From: Thermodesulfobacteriota bacterium
Lineage (GTDB): Bacteria; Desulfobacterota; DSM-4660; Desulfatiglandales; Desulfatiglandaceae
Direction of reading: 5' to 3'
Assembly (NCBI GenBank): GCA_028278625.1
Contig: JANQDY010000158.1
Span: 1 to 23,618 of the forward strand
Length of the DNA stretch: 23,618 nt
Made by a program: the position numbers and the translations under genes. The notes beneath the pieces are model-generated. The model was given only the letters and a program-made list of their open reading frames with translations, searched no databases and was not told the origin of the DNA. Positions 1 to 6,527 of this stretch are shown here, in pieces (the stretch's first letter is position 1; the number at the start of each line of letters is the position of its first letter).

Positions 1-59
1 TTTCTATAGCAAAATGTAAGTCGAAAATCAAGGCAAAAGCGATTTTCTTCGCAAGTATT

Positions 60-122
60 TCAAATGGTTAAATTGGTTTTACTTTTTACAGGACCATCAA
101 CTTTCAGCCAAGAAATTTTCAT
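60..122 (-). CDS. Possible 20-residue leader peptide or broken gene start
   Basis: On the minus strand a near-perfect ribosome binding site (AAAGGAGG, about 7 bases before the start) precedes an ATG that opens only 20 codons, beginning MKISWLKVDG and ending in TGA. The strength of the ribosome binding site is out of proportion to the length of the ORF. It may be a short peptide, or the start of a gene broken by an early stop. No family is recognised. It lies just downstream of the doubtful 102-codon ORF on the same strand, and the window edge prevents a better judgement. Confidence 0.2.
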   Translation of the reverse strand: MKISWLKVDGPVKSKTNLTI

Positions 123-156
123 TGTTCATCCTCCTTTATGATGGATCCGTTAATGG

Positions 157-465
157 TTATCGTCCGGGCCGCTGATCCAATGAAAGAGCAATTTTCGCGC
201 CATTTTGATCTTGCGGGCGTGGTACCCACATAACATACCAATAGTACGGGAAGATTCTTTTCCATCGGTCATGTTTGGCGTGGATAATGGCGAATGGGGA
301 TGTGGTCAAAAAATAACCGGCGTGGCAGGATGTGGCGGCGCAGCCGGGCAAAAAGTACCCGGTTGCTTGGTTCAGCCGTACTAAAATGGCTAGTATGCCA
401 AAAGTAATGCTGACACCACCCTTTTCACAGAGTCGCTTCCAATATTTCTTGATTCGGCCCATCAT
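157..465 (-). CDS. Doubtful small hypothetical protein, 102 residues
   Basis: The frame is open for 102 codons and starts with two consecutive ATGs. The predicted protein is basic at the N-terminus, has one short hydrophobic stretch (about residues 18-30) and an aromatic-rich stretch near residues 70-80. No ribosome binding site is visible before the start and no family is recognised. It overlaps the probable promoter of the plus-strand gene at 542. A strong ribosome binding site for the 20-codon ORF follows 15-20 bases after its stop, which mildly supports transcription of this strand. It is as likely to be non-coding as coding. Apart from these two ORFs and the promoter near 449-477, nothing was seen in the first 541 bases. 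Confidence 0.25.
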   Translation of the reverse strand: MMGRIKKYWKRLCEKGGVSITFGILAILVRLNQATGYFLPGCAATSCHAGYFLTTSPFAIIHAKHDRWKRIFPYYWYVMWVPRPQDQNGAKIALSLDQRPGR

Positions 466-477
466 GTCTGATAATAT
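449..477 (+). promoter_or_regulatory. Probable sigma-70 promoter for the secreted repeat protein
   Basis: TTGATT at 449-454 and TAATAT at 472-477 are separated by exactly 17 bases, a good match to the -35 and -10 consensus. Transcription would begin near 484, giving an untranslated leader of about 58 bases before the ATG at 542. The call rests only on sequence match. Confidence 0.45.
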
Positions 478-541
478 ATTGCAAACTCAAGGGGTTATCT
501 TCGCTATCCTCACTATTTTTCAACCAAGGAGGAGCAAAACC

Positions 542-2158
542 ATGAAAATGACATTTAAAATAGCGGCGTTGGTTCTGTTCGGAGTGTTGGTTCCCGGGGA
601 CGGCGGCGCTCAAATGGAAACCACAATTATTGATCCTTTCGCCGGCACCCATGGAACGGTCTCCTATCCGCCTCCGGCATTCGGTTCATCCGGGGTATAT
701 TCGGAGGACGCAAGGACTTTTTTCTGGGCTTTCATCAATGGTCCGAGCCCCGAGGATGTGGCTTCCCTCACGGTGAGCGGACCTTCGGGAACCTTTGATC
801 TGACACCGTACCTCTCCTTTCGGCAAAGGGGGCTCTTGTATTTTCGCGGGGAGGATGCCATTCTTGAAGATGGCGAGTACATCTTCAACCTCACGGATGG
901 TTTCGGAAGAACCGGCACGGTTGCCAGATATTTTACTTACGACGGCACCGTTCCTCAGGTGAATCCGGACACCATGCTCCCCCGAAACGGGGCCTATGTT
1001 GGCAACACCTCTCCGACCCTCAGCTTTGACCCGGTCATGGGAGATGATCTCTATTACCAGGTGTTTGTGATGGATTACGGATCCCAGGCCGTTTGGTATT
1101 CCAGCCCGCACTCCAAGGCCACCTCCTTCACCGTCCCGGAAGGATTGCTCCAACCCAATACCCCCTACTGGTGGAATGTTCGGGTCTGGGATGGGGATAG
1201 CCGGAACCGTACAACGAGCGAGCGCCGGTATTTTTTCACCGGCATAAAAGCAAACCCCGAAATTGCCAATGCCTATGTCCTTTCCTTTCCGTACGGCGCG
1301 TATGTGGGGAACTGGCTGGGAGTGACGAATATTCCGGTGGCACCCTGGGAACTGGCGGCCGGTTGGGTTATGGGCCCCGATTCAACCCTGTACGATCTGG
1401 ACCGGGTGGAGTGCCGGTTTGATACGCCGGCCCTCTATTACAAAACCGCCGTTAAGTCCGAACCAATCCCTGACGGGATGTACGAATTTGGTCTTGTGGA
1501 TGATGAAGGGAACACCGGCAATGCCCTTCGAAGTTACGCTTATGATCCGGTACCCGGAGTGTCGGAAGATTCACTCAGCCCCCATGACAATGCCTATTTG
1601 GATACGGCCAGACCCACCTTCAGCTGGTCTCCGGTGGAAGGAGACAACAGGATCTACGATTACCAGCTTCGTATTCACGATTACACCCAAAGCATCAAAT
1701 GGTACACCTCCGAGCGAAGCGGGAACACATCGGTAACCATCCCCGAGGGAGTAAATCTTCCCCGGGGCTCCTCATACAAATGGCAGGTTCTGGTCTGGGA
1801 CAAAGCGCTCAACAACCTCCATCTTTCGTACCCGAGGACTTTCACCATCACGGCTTCAGGCCCGTTCGTTTCCACGGGACCGGCGGAGATGAGCTTTCCC
1901 GTGGCCGTTCTTAGAGGAACGGTCAATCCCATGGGTGTGGGCACGAATTACTATTTCGAGTACGGTACAAATCAGTGCTACGGCTTCACCACAACCATAA
2001 CGTATGCGGGCGCGGGAAACGAGGATATCCCGGCAACGGGCATCACCACCTGCCTGCTGATGGCGGGGACCTACCATTATCGAATCGTGGCCACGGACGC
2101 CTGCGGCACGACCCACGGGGATGACAAGACCTTTAGGATAAGAATCAATAGTCGATAA
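542..2158 (+). CDS. Secreted protein with repeated fibronectin-III-like modules
   Basis: The product is 538 residues with an N-terminal signal peptide (MKMTFK, then a hydrophobic core, cleavage probably near residue 23). The frame stays open further upstream to 332, but the ATG at 542 is chosen because AAGGAGGAG lies 7 bases before it and the signal sequence starts there. The body is a duplicated two-domain unit. Beta domain A is at about 55-135 and again at about 243-336 (each ends in a GEY/GMY-x-F-x-L-x-D-x-x-G-x-x-G pattern). Beta domain B is at about 140-233 and 339-437 (P-T-L/F-S-F/W opening, VWD near the end). A different terminal domain at about 440-533 resembles the bacterial fibronectin-III-like repeats that carry YYFEYGT and YHYRIVAT. 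No enzyme motif, sortase signal or PEP-CTERM tail is visible. It is probably exported to the periplasm or cell surface, perhaps for adhesion or binding; that role is inferred. Confidence 0.85.
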   Translation: MKMTFKIAALVLFGVLVPGDGGAQMETTIIDPFAGTHGTVSYPPPAFGSSGVYSEDARTFFWAFINGPSPEDVASLTVSGPSGTFDLTPYLSFRQRGLLYFRGEDAILEDGEYIFNLTDGFGRTGTVARYFTYDGTVPQVNPDTMLPRNGAYVGNTSPTLSFDPVMGDDLYYQVFVMDYGSQAVWYSSPHSKATSFTVPEGLLQPNTPYWWNVRVWDGDSRNRTTSERRYFFTGIKANPEIANAYVLSFPYGAYVGNWLGVTNIPVAPWELAAGWVMGPDSTLYDLDRVECRFDTPALYYKTAVKSEPIPDGMYEFGLVDDEGNTGNALRSYAYDPVPGVSEDSLSPHDNAYLDTARPTFSWSPVEGDNRIYDYQLRIHDYTQSIKWYTSERSGNTSVTIPEGVNLPRGSSYKWQVLVWDKALNNLHLSYPRTFTITASGPFVSTGPAEMSFPVAVLRGTVNPMGVGTNYYFEYGTNQCYGFTTTITYAGAGNEDIPATGITTCLLMAGTYHYRIVATDACGTTHGDDKTFRIRINSR

Positions 2159-2175
2159 ACAAACCGACGGAATGA

Positions 2176-2322
2176 ACCCCTATTGATCCTTTTTTCCATA
2201 CCGGACACAGGGACCTTGTGGATGATGACCGGGCAAAAAGCTTGGGTATCCGCGGGTATTTGTCCAAACCCCTTGACATGGAAGATCTGTCCCGTACAAT
2301 TGCGGGACTTCTGGAAGGTTAA
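2176..2322 (+). pseudogene. C-terminal remnant of a response-regulator receiver domain
   Basis: Reading in frame from 2176 to the TAA at 2320-2322 gives 48 codons, including TGHRD, then KSLGIRGYLSKPL, then a last helix ending in AGLLEG. This is the usual end of a CheY-like receiver domain: the strand before the conserved lysine (in SKP), the lysine itself and helix 5. The frame is closed by a TGA immediately upstream (2173-2175), it has no start codon before the lysine region and no phosphoacceptor aspartate, so it cannot encode a working receiver. The rest of the gene is absent; the secreted-protein gene now ends 17 bases before the fragment. It is most simply the scar of a deletion or replacement. 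Confidence 0.7.
2273..2300 (+). promoter_or_regulatory. Near-consensus sigma-70 promoter for the marC-like gene
   Basis: TTGACA (2273-2278, a perfect -35 box) and TACAAT (2295-2300, one mismatch to the -10 box) are separated by 16 bases. The start of transcription would be near 2307, about 86 bases before the marC-like ATG. The promoter lies inside the receiver-domain remnant, so the sequence once had, or still shows, a coding origin (codons for PLDMEDLSRTIA). Confidence 0.5.
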
Positions 2323-2392
2323 ACTTCCGGAAACACCAGAGCGGACAATTAAGATTATTTAAAAAACCGGCCTAAAAAGGAACTGGAAAAGA

Positions 2393-3028
2393 ATGCACGA
2401 TCCCAACTACATTAAGATTACAACCGGTCTGTTCATCATGCTGAACCCCTTTGTTCTGATTCCCGTATTCCTGGGGCTCACGGGTGAAATGACCGGATCT
2501 CAGAAGATGAAGGTGGCGTTCACCACCTGCATTGCGGTTTTTGTGATCATGATGATCGCGGTTTTCGGCGGTCACCACGTGCTCTCTTTTTTCGGCATTA
2601 CCATCAATGACTTTCGCATTGCCGGAGGCCTCCTGATTTTTCTCATGGCCATATCCATGGCCCGCGCCAAAGAGCATGAAAGCGGCATGCGATACAGTGA
2701 CAAGGAACATGAGGAAGCCAAGAAAAAGACCACCAACATCGCCGTGGTCCCCCTTTCCATCCCTCTGATGGCCGGCCCGGCCGCCATCAGCGTTGCCATC
2801 ATCGATGCGGAAATGTGCGACGCATTTGCGTCACGGCTGCTGCTTGTGGGCATTATCGCGGGGTTGAGCGCCCTTTTGTGGGTTGCCATGGCCCTGGCGG
2901 AGCAGATCGGCCGGTTCCTGGGCCATACGGGTCAGCAGGTGCTCACCCGGGTCATGGGACTCATTCTCCTGGCCATTTCCATCGAATTCCTGGTGGTGGG
3001 AATCAAGGGTTCGTTTAAACTGGGGTGA
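2393..3028 (+). CDS. MarC-family inner-membrane protein
   Basis: The product is 211 residues, the usual length of the MarC (UPF0056) family. It shows six hydrophobic segments, at about 10-30, 42-62, 70-87, 115-135, 147-165 and 185-207. The sequence includes the family's opening NPF-x-x-IP-x-F-x-x-LT pattern (residues 17-30) and the central PLSIPLMAGPAAIS (about 121-134). A polar, charged loop (about 88-113) separates the two three-helix halves. The start is supported by AAGGA about 11 bases upstream. MarC proteins were once linked to multiple antibiotic resistance, but this was not borne out, and their substrate is unknown; some members are annotated as neutral amino-acid transporters. It appears to be transcribed alone from the promoter at 2273-2300. 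Confidence 0.9.
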   Translation: MHDPNYIKITTGLFIMLNPFVLIPVFLGLTGEMTGSQKMKVAFTTCIAVFVIMMIAVFGGHHVLSFFGITINDFRIAGGLLIFLMAISMARAKEHESGMRYSDKEHEEAKKKTTNIAVVPLSIPLMAGPAAISVAIIDAEMCDAFASRLLLVGIIAGLSALLWVAMALAEQIGRFLGHTGQQVLTRVMGLILLAISIEFLVVGIKGSFKLG

Positions 3029-3119
3029 AACCTTGATTTGTAAATCCAATAGCGACTCACCGGAATGCTCATACACTGCTTTGAGATGACGCCGATTGCC
3101 GTAGTATTTTGAGACATGA

Positions 3120-3161
3120 AGTGGAAGGATGTGTCATTTCAAGACATATAGCAACTCCACT
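3120..3161 (+). promoter_or_regulatory. Nested inverted repeat, candidate enhancer upstream of the PEP-CTERM gene
   Basis: An outer perfect 6-base pair (AGTGGA at 3120-3125, TCCACT at 3156-3161) encloses an inner imperfect 7-base pair (ATGTGTC at 3129-3135, GACATAT at 3143-3149; one mismatch, 7-base loop). It sits about 101-142 bases before the predicted transcription start at 3262, the normal distance for an activator of sigma-54 RNA polymerase. Its function is inferred from position and symmetry. Confidence 0.35.
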
Positions 3162-3200
3162 GGACTGCGAATTCACCTCTCTCTAGAACAGAAACTCCCG

Positions 3201-3225
3201 GAACATTAACCAGTTAGTTAAGTTC
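3201..3225 (+). repeat. Imperfect inverted repeat next to the sigma-54 type promoter
   Basis: GAACATTAAC (3201-3210) and GTTAAGTTC (3217-3225) are complementary apart from one unpaired base, separated by CAGTTA. The element lies about 37-61 bases before the predicted start of transcription, just upstream of the -24 box. It could be an operator or a structural element; there is no direct evidence of function. Confidence 0.35.
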
Positions 3226-3235
3226 AACGATTATT

Positions 3236-3251
3236 CGGCATGAAATATGCT
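3236..3251 (+). promoter_or_regulatory. Sigma-54 (-24/-12) type promoter of the PEP-CTERM gene
   Basis: CGGCATGAAATATGCT has GG at 3237-3238 and GC at 3249-3250, exactly 10 bases apart, the spacing that sigma-54 requires. The -24 element matches GGCA and the -12 element reads ATGCT (consensus TTGCT or TTGCA). Transcription would begin near 3262, 34 bases before the ATG. PEP-CTERM genes in several exosortase-bearing bacteria are known to be under sigma-54 and the PrsK/PrsR pair, which fits. Confidence 0.6.
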
Positions 3252-3295
3252 TACCAGATTAGTGGTGTCCTTTTTTGAGAATGGAGGGCTTTATC

Positions 3296-4192
3296 ATGAA
3301 ATTTCGCGTGGCATGTGTCGTTTCTTTCATAGCACTTCAGTGCTTCGTATTTGGTGCTGTTGGCATGCCTTCTGCTTTTGCCAGCTACATACTCGGTTAC
3401 AATGAAGACAGCAACAACGGAGAATTCCAGATTTTCGATTTCGATAACAAATCAACGACAAGTTTGAGTTACCTGGGTGATGATTTCACCAGTGGTGGTT
3501 ACGACTTGGAAAGCCTTACCTATGGGGGGCAGGATGGCACCTACTATGGCATTAAATCATCGAACAATAAGAATAAACCAAGTGAACTCTATTCGTTCAG
3601 TTTGGACGGAGATACTGTTACAGGGGCTGCCAGCGGAACTGAGTTTGACGCTTCCAATATTGATGCCGCAGCCTACTTGGAGGGTGTGCTGTACGCATTC
3701 GACAATAAGGCGGACGATCTCATTACCATAGATGTTGAAGACGGTTCAAAAAGCAGCAGCAAAAACGTTAGTGGATTGGGAAACAAGAAGATTGAAGGAC
3801 TCGCATTTAGCAATGACGGTTTGCTGTATGCGAGCGCCACTAAAGGTAATAAAAGCTGGCTCTACAGCATCGACATGGATGCGGGGCAAGCAAATGAGAT
3901 AGGGAAAATTGCAGATTACGGTCAGATTGAAGCGCTGACATTCATTGATGAGACGCTCTATGGAATTGGCAGCACACGTGGAAACCCCCTCCTTCAAATT
4001 GACACTGCCACTGGAATAATTTCCGGAGAGCCCATCGAATGGGGTACCGGGGATGTGGAAGGCATTGCTTCAAGCGGGTCCGGTGCCGCCGTACCTGAAC
4101 CCGCGACGATTGTTCTGATTGGGTCTGGTTTACTCTGTCTTGCAGGCTCGGGCGCAAGAAGGTTCTTTGGTAAACGGCGCAATCCCCATTGA
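3296..4192 (+). CDS. PEP-CTERM sorting-domain protein with propeller-like repeats
   Basis: The product is 298 residues. The ATG at 3296 is chosen over the in-frame TTG at 3275 because GGAGGG lies 8 bases before it and the signal peptide (residues 1 to about 29, ending SAFA) starts there. The last 33 residues are a textbook PEP-CTERM anchor: VPEP at 266-269, a hydrophobic helix, then a basic tail RRFFGKRR. Such tails are cut by exosortase (EpsH/XrtA type), which is normally encoded next to exopolysaccharide genes; none is in this window. The mature part has repeated units of roughly 45 residues (IEGLAF..LYA..LYSID, then IEALTF..LYGI..LLQID), suggesting a beta-propeller. It is probably an extracellular or matrix protein. 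It is convergent with the catabolic operon; the 119 bases between them hold no convincing terminator. Confidence 0.9.
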   Translation: MKFRVACVVSFIALQCFVFGAVGMPSAFASYILGYNEDSNNGEFQIFDFDNKSTTSLSYLGDDFTSGGYDLESLTYGGQDGTYYGIKSSNNKNKPSELYSFSLDGDTVTGAASGTEFDASNIDAAAYLEGVLYAFDNKADDLITIDVEDGSKSSSKNVSGLGNKKIEGLAFSNDGLLYASATKGNKSWLYSIDMDAGQANEIGKIADYGQIEALTFIDETLYGIGSTRGNPLLQIDTATGIISGEPIEWGTGDVEGIASSGSGAAVPEPATIVLIGSGLLCLAGSGARRFFGKRRNPH

Positions 4193-4311
4193 GTATGTCG
4201 CCCCTTTTGACCTTGTCAGTTAGCCTCATCCAAGTCCCCTTGGGCAAATCAAATCCTTCTTCTCGGATTCCAAAATGGAAATTCGGATAGGGGTGTACCA
4301 TTCCCCAGACC

Positions 4312-4710
4312 CTACCCTCCTCCGATGATCAATGCAATCTCAAGTTCGTCTCCCTCCCTGACCGTTCTTTTCAGTTCATTGGGATAGGCGCTCTTTCCAT
4401 TAACATATATGTTCACGTAATGAAGCAATTCCCCGTCTTCGCCAAAGAGAGCCTGGCTCATTTCGGGAAATCTTCCAACGAGCACATCAAAGCATTGACC
4501 AACGGTATTTCCCTTCACATGGACCGCCCTTTTCCCGTCAGTGAATCTGTAGTGGGAAGGCGGGATGGTTATCTTCACACCCATGGTCATGGGCCCTTTA
4601 TGAGAATTCCCGCTACCACCGTGCGCGTGATGAAATTCATCTTCTATTCCCGTTCTCCCTCCCTTGTCGGTTTGCTCTTGCGCCTGCGCTTCCGGGGAAA
4701 ACCGACACAT
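4312..4710 (-). CDS. MoaD/ThiS-like ubiquitin-fold sulfur carrier paired with AOR
   Basis: The last gene of the operon, following the aldehyde oxidoreductase by 20 bases. The C-terminal 90 residues look like a beta-grasp sulfur carrier (strand VKITI, helix with VGQCFDVLVGRFP, strand NIYVNG, then VREGDELEIALIIGGG). The terminal glycines are what an E1-like MoeB/ThiF enzyme adenylates for thiocarboxylate formation. MoaD supplies sulfur for molybdopterin, the ligand of W or Mo in the neighbouring enzyme, so a role in maturing that enzyme is plausible. The reading frame allows a 40-residue His- and Gly-rich N-terminal extension from the ATG at 4710, which has no clear ribosome binding site. The ATG at 4584 has AAAGGG 9 bases upstream and would give a standard-length 90-residue protein, so the start is uncertain. 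Confidence 0.8.
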   Translation of the reverse strand: MCRFSPEAQAQEQTDKGGRTGIEDEFHHAHGGSGNSHKGPMTMGVKITIPPSHYRFTDGKRAVHVKGNTVGQCFDVLVGRFPEMSQALFGEDGELLHYVNIYVNGKSAYPNELKRTVREGDELEIALIIGGG

Positions 4711-4730
4711 GAGGGCTTTGCTATTTTGGC

Positions 4731-6455
4731 CTATGAAGGTACAGTGGGAAATCCGCCCCAGAAACCCTCATCCCAAAAGCCGTCATAGTCTTTCTGAGGG
4801 ATGTCCGATACCAATCCGTAAGGCTCCAGGGCTTCATATTTCATAAACTCAGGAAGGTGGTCCTGCCCCACTCCCGCACTGATGTTGAAGGCCCGCTCCA
4901 GCTTGATGATCTCTTTACCCAAATCCAGAAGGTATTCGGGGCCGTGCTCGGTCCCGAAAATCGCGTTGATCAATCCCACCAGAAGTTCCGGCTTCGCGCC
5001 CACCCCACGGGAGACAAACAGACAGCACAGGTTATCGTAATAGGCCATGACCACCTGTACGTTCCGGCTCAGCTCCATCTGGCCCTCGGGTCTCTGGTGG
5101 TCTATCTGGCCCCTGTAAGTGGGTGCTGCGGTATGGTCGGCCCCCATTGGGGACATGGCATAGGTAACGCTCATCCCCTTGATCCCTCTCGGTTCATGCG
5201 CCGCCATGGACTGGCCCTTGACCACCGGCACCCTTAGGACACCGAACACCTGGCCCGTCACTTTCGCGCCGGAGCCGATAATCCTTCCCAAATCAGTTCC
5301 CTCGGCAATCTCTTTGATGAGGCTTTCCACCCTCTGGGCATCTCCGAATTCAAGCCTTTCCGTTTCCGCCAAAACACCCAGTGCCGCCCCGATTTCAATG
5401 GTATCCAAACCGTAATCGTTGCACATCCTTGTGAAAAGGGAGATCTTGTCCAGGTTGAAAATACCCAGATTCGGGCCCAACATCACGGCCGATTCGTATT
5501 CCAGGGGCGCCACAAGCTCCTGGCCGAACTCATCCGGAAACACATTTGAACATCTGATGATACAGTTGGACATGCACTTGTGTGTGGCTCTACCCACCCC
5601 GCCCCTCTTCTTGATGAGAGCCAGGAATTTTTCTCCGGAGACTTCCTCGGTTTCCCCATGACTTCCTTTGCGAAAGTTGAAGGCAGGGAGTCCCCCTGCG
5701 GCATTCAGGCTGGATAACATGCCCATGGTGCCGTATTCGGTATACACCTTAATGCCCTTCTCCTCCAAAATGGCTTTATGTAAGGCTTTTCGGGCCTTGT
5801 CCAAAGCGATTTTATCGAATACCGGTGGTTTTTGGGCGCCATCGTTTTCGATAACAATTGCTTTGAGCCCTTTGCTTCCCATAACAGCACCCATACCGCC
5901 CCTTGCACAGGCCCTTGAGGTGCCTCCGTCCGTGCCGTTTACGAAAACGCCGGCAGATCCCAGTCTGTATTCCCCCCCCTGCCCTATTGTAACGAGTCCA
6001 ACGTCCTTTCCGTAGTCACGATACAGTTTTTCGGCGGTTGCGTAGGTACCCAAACCTCTCAACTCGTCTGCCGGTATCAGCCTGGCCCCGTCTTTACGGA
6101 TATGAAGAACAAAAAGACGTCCCTTCGCGGCAATGCCTTCCACAATGATCCCTTTGATCCCATGGCGAACCAGCATTGTAGCGGCAACGCCACCGCCATT
6201 GGCCTCCTTGATACCTCCCGTAAGGGGGCTTTTGCCTCCAACGGACAGGCGCCCGGTAGAGGTGATGCCCAGGCCTGCCAGAGGGCTCGTAGCGATAATC
6301 AGCTTATTGTTCGGCCCAAGGGGGTCGCATTTGGGGCCTATCTCATCGTAGGCCAGTCTTGCAATTAACCCCCTATTGCCAAAAAGACGATACGCCTTTC
6401 CACACTCTTCCGTATCGATATTCCCGTTGCTCACGTTTACTCGCAGAAGATTCAT
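4731..6455 (-). CDS. aor: Aldehyde:ferredoxin oxidoreductase (tungsten/molybdenum)
   Basis: The product is 574 residues and has the full AOR layout: an N-terminal cofactor domain (residues 1-200, with TGRLSVGGKSPLTGG at about 67-81 and a GTSRACARGGMGAVMGSKGLKAI stretch at about 178-200) and two C-terminal helical domains with SPMGADHTAAP (435-445). The family catalyses reversible oxidation of aldehydes to acids with ferredoxin at a bis-pyranopterin W or Mo centre. The [4Fe-4S] ligands appear to be C294, C298 and C302 with C477 or C478. The first spacing is C-x3-C-x3-C rather than the C-x2-C-x3-C of the Pyrococcus enzyme. The start is supported by GGGAGG 6 bases upstream. It probably works with the iron alcohol dehydrogenase (alcohol to aldehyde to acid) or reduces an acid; the substrate is unknown. 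Confidence 0.93.
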   Translation of the reverse strand: MNLLRVNVSNGNIDTEECGKAYRLFGNRGLIARLAYDEIGPKCDPLGPNNKLIIATSPLAGLGITSTGRLSVGGKSPLTGGIKEANGGGVAATMLVRHGIKGIIVEGIAAKGRLFVLHIRKDGARLIPADELRGLGTYATAEKLYRDYGKDVGLVTIGQGGEYRLGSAGVFVNGTDGGTSRACARGGMGAVMGSKGLKAIVIENDGAQKPPVFDKIALDKARKALHKAILEEKGIKVYTEYGTMGMLSSLNAAGGLPAFNFRKGSHGETEEVSGEKFLALIKKRGGVGRATHKCMSNCIIRCSNVFPDEFGQELVAPLEYESAVMLGPNLGIFNLDKISLFTRMCNDYGLDTIEIGAALGVLAETERLEFGDAQRVESLIKEIAEGTDLGRIIGSGAKVTGQVFGVLRVPVVKGQSMAAHEPRGIKGMSVTYAMSPMGADHTAAPTYRGQIDHQRPEGQMELSRNVQVVMAYYDNLCCLFVSRGVGAKPELLVGLINAIFGTEHGPEYLLDLGKEIIKLERAFNISAGVGQDHLPEFMKYEALEPYGLVSDIPQKDYDGFWDEGFWGGFPTVPS

Positions 6456-6527
6456 CCGAGCCTCCCTTTACCCACCATTATGAAAACCCTTTCCGCTAAA
6501 ATGCCCCTTTTCCATGTTCATCATTTC

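Noticed and set aside
328..350. Cysteine-histidine stretch CAATSCH in the 102-codon ORF as a haem c site
   Set aside because: The spacing is C-x4-CH rather than C-x2-CH and there is no signal peptide or second motif.
503..518. GG-N10-GC spacing (GGGGTTATCTTCGC) upstream of the secreted-protein gene as a sigma-54 promoter
   Set aside because: Only the core dinucleotides fit; both flanks depart from consensus, and a better sigma-70 pair lies just upstream.
332..541. N-terminal extension of the secreted protein to an ATG at 332
   Set aside because: The ATG at 542 has an ideal ribosome binding site and begins a signal peptide; the extra 70 codons hold no recognisable sequence and include the probable promoter.
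4193..4311. Bidirectional terminator between the PEP-CTERM gene and the operon end
   Set aside because: Only weak stems were found (AATCC/GGATT, CCAAG/CTTGG) and none is followed by a real T run on either strand.
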